A stretch of 64,000 nt of DNA, from NCBI GenBank assembly GCA_942493075.1, contig OW818681.1, positions 3,844,001 through 3,908,000 of the forward strand, read 5' to 3'. Source of the DNA: JBBQYD01 sp942493075 (lineage in GTDB: Bacteria; Verrucomicrobiota; Verrucomicrobiia; Limisphaerales; UBA8199). The notes below the pieces were generated by a model. The model was not told the DNA's origin, made no database searches, and saw only the letters and a program-made list of their open reading frames with translations. The translations under genes and the position numbers were made by a program. This document shows positions 60,745-64,000 of the stretch, piece after piece (position 1 is the first letter of the stretch; each line of letters starts with the position of its first letter).

Positions 60745-62949
60745 ATGGAAAAACAAATTCTTGAGATCTTCGCCCGTCCCAACGCTCAACCCATGGACGT
60801 CTCGCAACTGTTGCAGAGACTGAAGTTGCCCCGCAGCCAGTTTAGCCGCGTGGAACGAGTCCTTAGTCAATTGGAGCAAAGCGGCGCCGTTGCGCGAATC
60901 AAAAAAGACAATCGTTACGCGTTGCCACAGGAGGCCGATCTGGTTCCCGGACGTATCCGCATGCGACGCCAGGGCGCTGGCACTCTGCACCCCGATGATC
61001 CCAGCAAACATGTCATCGCCATTCCTTCCGATGCAACAGGTACCGCCATGCATGGCGACCGTGTGCTGGTTCGAATCGATGTGGCACCGAGGCGCATGCC
61101 CAAGGCCCCGGGCGAGGTGACGGGGCGAGTCGTGCGCGTGCTGGAAGCCGCTCGCAAGCAACTCGTAGGCACTCTGCAACAAGGACATCACTTCTGGTTC
61201 GTCGTACCCGATGACCCGCGCATTACTCGGGATATTATCGTGCCTCCGGCGCGAGATACCGGGCGTCCTGCGCGTATTGATGACAAGGTCGTGGTGGAAC
61301 TCAAGCCGTGGCAGAACAGGCATGTCAGCCCCGAGGGCGAGATAATAGAAGTCCTCGGACCTCCCGACGCCGAGGGAGTGGACATGCTGTCCGTCATTCG
61401 CAATTACGATCTCCCCCTGCATTTTCCGAAGCCAGTCCTGCGCGAGGCACGGGCGATTGGCACAACGATTAATCCGGCTGACATTGCGGGGCGTGTCGAT
61501 TGCCGCAAGCACCCGGTCATAACAATCGATCCTATAGATGCAAAGGACTTCGACGATGCCATCTGTCTAGAAAGGCTTGACGGAAACAGATGGAAAGCCT
61601 GGGTTCACATCGCCGATGTTTCGCATTACGTAACGCCCGGCTCCGCATTGGATGCGGAAGCTGCTCGCCGAGGCAACTCGACCTACCTGGCGGACCGTGT
61701 GATCCCGATGCTCCCTGAAGCACTCAGCAACGAGCTCTGCTCCTTGAAGCCAAACGTCGATCGCTTCACAAAATGTGTCGAGTTCCTGTTGAGCGATTCC
61801 GGCCAGGTGCTCCGCACCCAGTTTTATCCTTCGATCATCCACTCCAAACGGCGTTATCACTACCGGGAAGCGTTGGAAGTCCTGCAGCGTGAGCCCCGGG
61901 ACGACATCGAGCGGATGCTTCACCAGGTCAATCGCATCGCCCAGAGCATCCGAAAAGCGCGGTTCGCCGCCGGCGCTCTGGATTTGGATTTTCCAGAGAT
62001 GAAGCTTCGATTGGACGAAGCCGGCAAAGTAAAAGCCATTGAGCGTGTGGAGAACGACATCTCGCACCAACTCATCGAGGAGTTCATGCTCCTCGCTAAC
62101 GAAGCGGTCGCAGCCCGATTGATCAGCCTCAACCGCCCGGCTCTTCACCGCTCACACGAACCACCGGATGAACGTAAGCTCAAGGAGTTCCGGGAGGAAG
62201 TGGTCAGTCACTTCATTCCCTGCGGCAACCTGAATCATCGCCAGGAAGTCCAGAAGCTCCTGCAACGCCTTACTCCCTTGCCGGTTGGCCAGGCGCTGAA
62301 GGTTGGATTTCTCCGTTCTTTGATGCGCGCCCGATATACGGTGGAAGCTCTGGGCCACTACGGGCTGGCTAAGAAGAAGTACACACATTTCACGTCACCG
62401 ATCCGGCGCTATGCGGACCTGGTCGTCCACCGAGCTCTGTTCCAAAAGCCTGGACAAGCTATCACCAAAGACAGCCTGGCCGTTGTGGCAAACCACATAT
62501 CCGAGACAGAACGAAGCTCTGATGACGCGGAACGTGACAGCCGGGATGTGAAGTTGTTCGCTTACCTGAATAGCCAGGTCAGCTCGGGACAACGCGAGGC
62601 CTACGACGCCTATATCACGGATGTCCGCAACTTCGGATTCTTCGTCGATGTTACGGGATTGGGAATGAGTGGCCTGGTGCCGGTTTCGTCCATAACCGAT
62701 GATTTCTACGCATTTGACGCCGAGCGCGCGCAAATGGTCGGGCGCCGATCTCGGCGGGTCTTCAAGCTGGGCGACAAGCTGAAGGTGCAAGTAGCCAAGG
62801 TAGATACCTTCAAGAAACAGGTGGATTTCGAGCTTGCTGAGAAAGCGCCCCAGGAGAACAAGACGGGCCGAAAAGAGTTTCGAAAAACCGTGGAGAAGCC
62901 GCAGCGATTCGAGAAGAAACCTAGCCGTAAGAGGCCACAGCACAAGTAA
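60745..62949 (+). CDS. rnr: Ribonuclease R (RNB-family exoribonuclease)
   Basis: A 734-residue 3'-5' exoribonuclease that degrades structured RNA. An N-terminal winged-helix-like segment (SQLLQRLKLPRSQFSRVERV) and cold-shock domains precede the RNB catalytic domain (about 250-575). That domain has DPIDAKDFDDAICLE (metal-binding Asp cluster) and HFTSPIRRYADLVVHRALFQ. The S1 domain is at about 625-705 (DAYITDVRNFGFFVDVTGLG). A Lys-rich tail (KKPSRKRPQHK) ends the protein. It is monocistronic. Confidence 0.94.
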   Translation: MEKQILEIFARPNAQPMDVSQLLQRLKLPRSQFSRVERVLSQLEQSGAVARIKKDNRYALPQEADLVPGRIRMRRQGAGTLHPDDPSKHVIAIPSDATGTAMHGDRVLVRIDVAPRRMPKAPGEVTGRVVRVLEAARKQLVGTLQQGHHFWFVVPDDPRITRDIIVPPARDTGRPARIDDKVVVELKPWQNRHVSPEGEIIEVLGPPDAEGVDMLSVIRNYDLPLHFPKPVLREARAIGTTINPADIAGRVDCRKHPVITIDPIDAKDFDDAICLERLDGNRWKAWVHIADVSHYVTPGSALDAEAARRGNSTYLADRVIPMLPEALSNELCSLKPNVDRFTKCVEFLLSDSGQVLRTQFYPSIIHSKRRYHYREALEVLQREPRDDIERMLHQVNRIAQSIRKARFAAGALDLDFPEMKLRLDEAGKVKAIERVENDISHQLIEEFMLLANEAVAARLISLNRPALHRSHEPPDERKLKEFREEVVSHFIPCGNLNHRQEVQKLLQRLTPLPVGQALKVGFLRSLMRARYTVEALGHYGLAKKKYTHFTSPIRRYADLVVHRALFQKPGQAITKDSLAVVANHISETERSSDDAERDSRDVKLFAYLNSQVSSGQREAYDAYITDVRNFGFFVDVTGLGMSGLVPVSSITDDFYAFDAERAQMVGRRSRRVFKLGDKLKVQVAKVDTFKKQVDFELAEKAPQENKTGRKEFRKTVEKPQRFEKKPSRKRPQHK

Positions 62950-62966
62950 TTAGGTATTTGGAACGC

Positions 62967-63010
62967 GGATTCCTGCTCGGTCGGCATTCCTGCAATCGGA
63001 CGGCAGCACC
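62967..63010 (+). repeat. 44-bp repeat, copy 2
   Basis: GGATTCCTGCTCGGTCGGCA and the following bases match 44066-44109 with four substitutions. A small hairpin, CAGGACTTGTCCTG, follows at about 63019. Confidence 0.7.
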
Positions 63011-63107
63011 CGTGATGACAGGACTTGTCCTGATGCAGTTGCTCTTTAGTTAAGCGTTCCAGTTGACTTACTAATGTTTTGAAGTATCCTTCTCGCATTC
63101 GGTGCTT

Positions 63108-63905
63108 ATGAGTCACCTTGTTATCTCTGAAAAATCGACTGAGCCCATGGCCCTGCGGTCCAGTAATGATGTGTTTGCCCAGTGGGATGCACTGACAACG
63201 TTGTCAGAGTCGCTTGTCGCGTTGCCTACGTGCCGGCCCGGACTCAAGGGCTACCTCTTTCTTGGACCCAAAGGTGGCGGCGAACCTTTGCGGATCGGCG
63301 TCTTTGCCGGAATCCATGGAGATGAGCCTGAGGGTGTGAATGCAATGATGCGCTTGGTGACGCTTCTGGAGGCACAACCAGAACTGGCTCGCGGCTATTG
63401 CCTCTTTCTTTACCCTATCTGCAACCCCTGGGGCTTCGAACGTGGAACCCGAATCGCGCGCTCTGGAAAGGATTTAAACCGCGAGTTCTGGCAGGAATCC
63501 GCTGAACCGGAGGTCGCATGGCTGGAATCTGAGCTTCGTGCGCGACAATTCCACGGGATCGTCTCGCTGCACACAGATGACACCAGCGCCGGCTTTTACG
63601 GGTACGCGCATGGCTCGATCATCACAGAAAACCTGGTGAAGCCAGCATTAGATGCAGCCTCACGCCACCTTCCCATTAATCATGGGGCCGTGATCGACGG
63701 CTTCCCCGCCACTCAAGGAATCATCAGGGACAGTTTTCCAGGAATCCTCTGCGCCGCTCCCGAGGTGCAGCCCCGTCCTTTTGAGATCATCCTCGAGACA
63801 CCTCAGAATGCTCCAGACGATCTAAAGGAGCTTTCTCTTGTGGCGGCTCTCCGGACGATCCTGGCCGATTACCAGGCCATGAACGCCTACGCCGCGGGCC
63901 TGTAA
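63108..63905 (+). CDS. Succinylglutamate desuccinylase/aspartoacylase-family (M14-like) metallohydrolase
   Basis: A 265-residue zinc hydrolase of the AstE/ASPA family. FAGIHGDEPEGVNAMMRL gives the HxxE zinc-binding pair, NPWGFERGTR and GKDLNREFW the substrate-binding arginine region, and GIVSLHTDDT the third zinc-ligand His; a Glu near the C-terminus (IILETPQNAP) may be catalytic. It would cleave an acylated amino acid or short peptide. ATG 63108 was used; an in-frame GTG two codons upstream is equally open. Confidence 0.8.
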   Translation: MSHLVISEKSTEPMALRSSNDVFAQWDALTTLSESLVALPTCRPGLKGYLFLGPKGGGEPLRIGVFAGIHGDEPEGVNAMMRLVTLLEAQPELARGYCLFLYPICNPWGFERGTRIARSGKDLNREFWQESAEPEVAWLESELRARQFHGIVSLHTDDTSAGFYGYAHGSIITENLVKPALDAASRHLPINHGAVIDGFPATQGIIRDSFPGILCAAPEVQPRPFEIILETPQNAPDDLKELSLVAALRTILADYQAMNAYAAGL

Positions 63906-63958
63906 GCAAAAGGAGCGGCTTGCGGCCGCCCCTTGAAACTCCATCCGTGACAGCAGAC

Positions 63959-64000
63959 CTACTTGGTCACGTAATATTTCGTTGCGTATTCCCGGACCAT
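63959..64000 (-). CDS. C-terminal tail of a gene truncated by the window edge
   Basis: On the minus strand the last bases read ...MVREYATKYYVTK and a TAG stop at 63959-63961. Only 13 residues are visible, too few for identification. A GC-rich dyad (GCGGC...GCCGC, about 63916-63930) between this and the upstream convergent gene could serve as terminator. Confidence 0.4.
   Translation of the reverse strand: MVREYATKYYVTK

Noticed and set aside
60598..61512. A 304-codon minus-strand open frame opposite the RNase R start.
   Set aside because: Antisense to rnr and without domain features.

Overview
The window looks like a chromosomal segment of a Verrucomicrobiota bacterium, probably Pedosphaera-like (Pedosphaerales/Limisphaerales). 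The clues are a Planctomycetes-Verrucomicrobia (PVM) type bacterial microcompartment (BMC) locus, a PEP-CTERM protein, a prepilin-like protein with an FADG motif near its end, a DUF2339-DUF3999 pair, and intergenic regions full of dispersed hairpin repeats. The lineage is inferred from gene content only. No rRNA, tRNA, CRISPR array or complete autonomous transposon was recognised.

Layout. 1-6.3 kb: the 5' part of an AraC-type regulator, then a minus-strand sugar-phosphate operon (SorC regulator, AraM/EgsA dehydrogenase, two tandem organophosphate antiporters, RpiB-like isomerase). 6.3-19.5 kb: mostly housekeeping genes (zinc-ribbon coiled-coil protein, HtrA protease, Pta, HisC, nucleotide-sugar epimerase, ArgA, RecN, J-domain membrane protein, PatB-like lyase, HisG, PurN). 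19.5-29.9 kb: a POT transporter, a YceI-like protein, a three-gene ABC exporter and one hypothetical gene. These are separated by long repeat-rich gaps, including two collinear mosaics of about 0.6-0.7 kb that bracket the hypothetical gene.

29.9-42.5 kb is the centrepiece. A minus-strand operon encodes PduL, three BMC-H hexamer shell proteins, three BMC-P pentamer proteins, an acetate-kinase-like enzyme, a CoA-acylating aldehyde dehydrogenase, a class II aldolase, a lactate/malate dehydrogenase-like enzyme and a TIM-barrel aldolase-like protein. It is divergent from a DeoR regulator and a secreted alpha-L-rhamnosidase. The model is as follows. The rhamnosidase frees L-rhamnose outside the cytoplasm. 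Kinase and isomerase steps encoded elsewhere give a sugar 1-phosphate. The aldolase makes lactaldehyde in the shell. The aldehyde dehydrogenase, PduL and the kinase turn it into lactyl-CoA, lactyl-phosphate, and lactate plus ATP, and the dehydrogenase may recycle NAD. Several cargo enzymes end in amphipathic helices that look like encapsulation peptides. The kinase and dehydrogenase carry unusual residues at substrate-determining positions.

42.5-64 kb: a YkgJ-type Cys-cluster protein, a repeat-rich gap, a xylose-isomerase-like sugar isomerase, a PEP-CTERM protein, MetG, a secreted hydrolase-like protein, a double-ACT protein, an ornithine-decarboxylase-like enzyme, a zinc-ribbon/PQQ-propeller membrane protein next to a prepilin-like protein, the DUF2339/DUF3999 pair, RNase R, an aspartoacylase-family peptidase, and the tail of a gene cut by the window edge.
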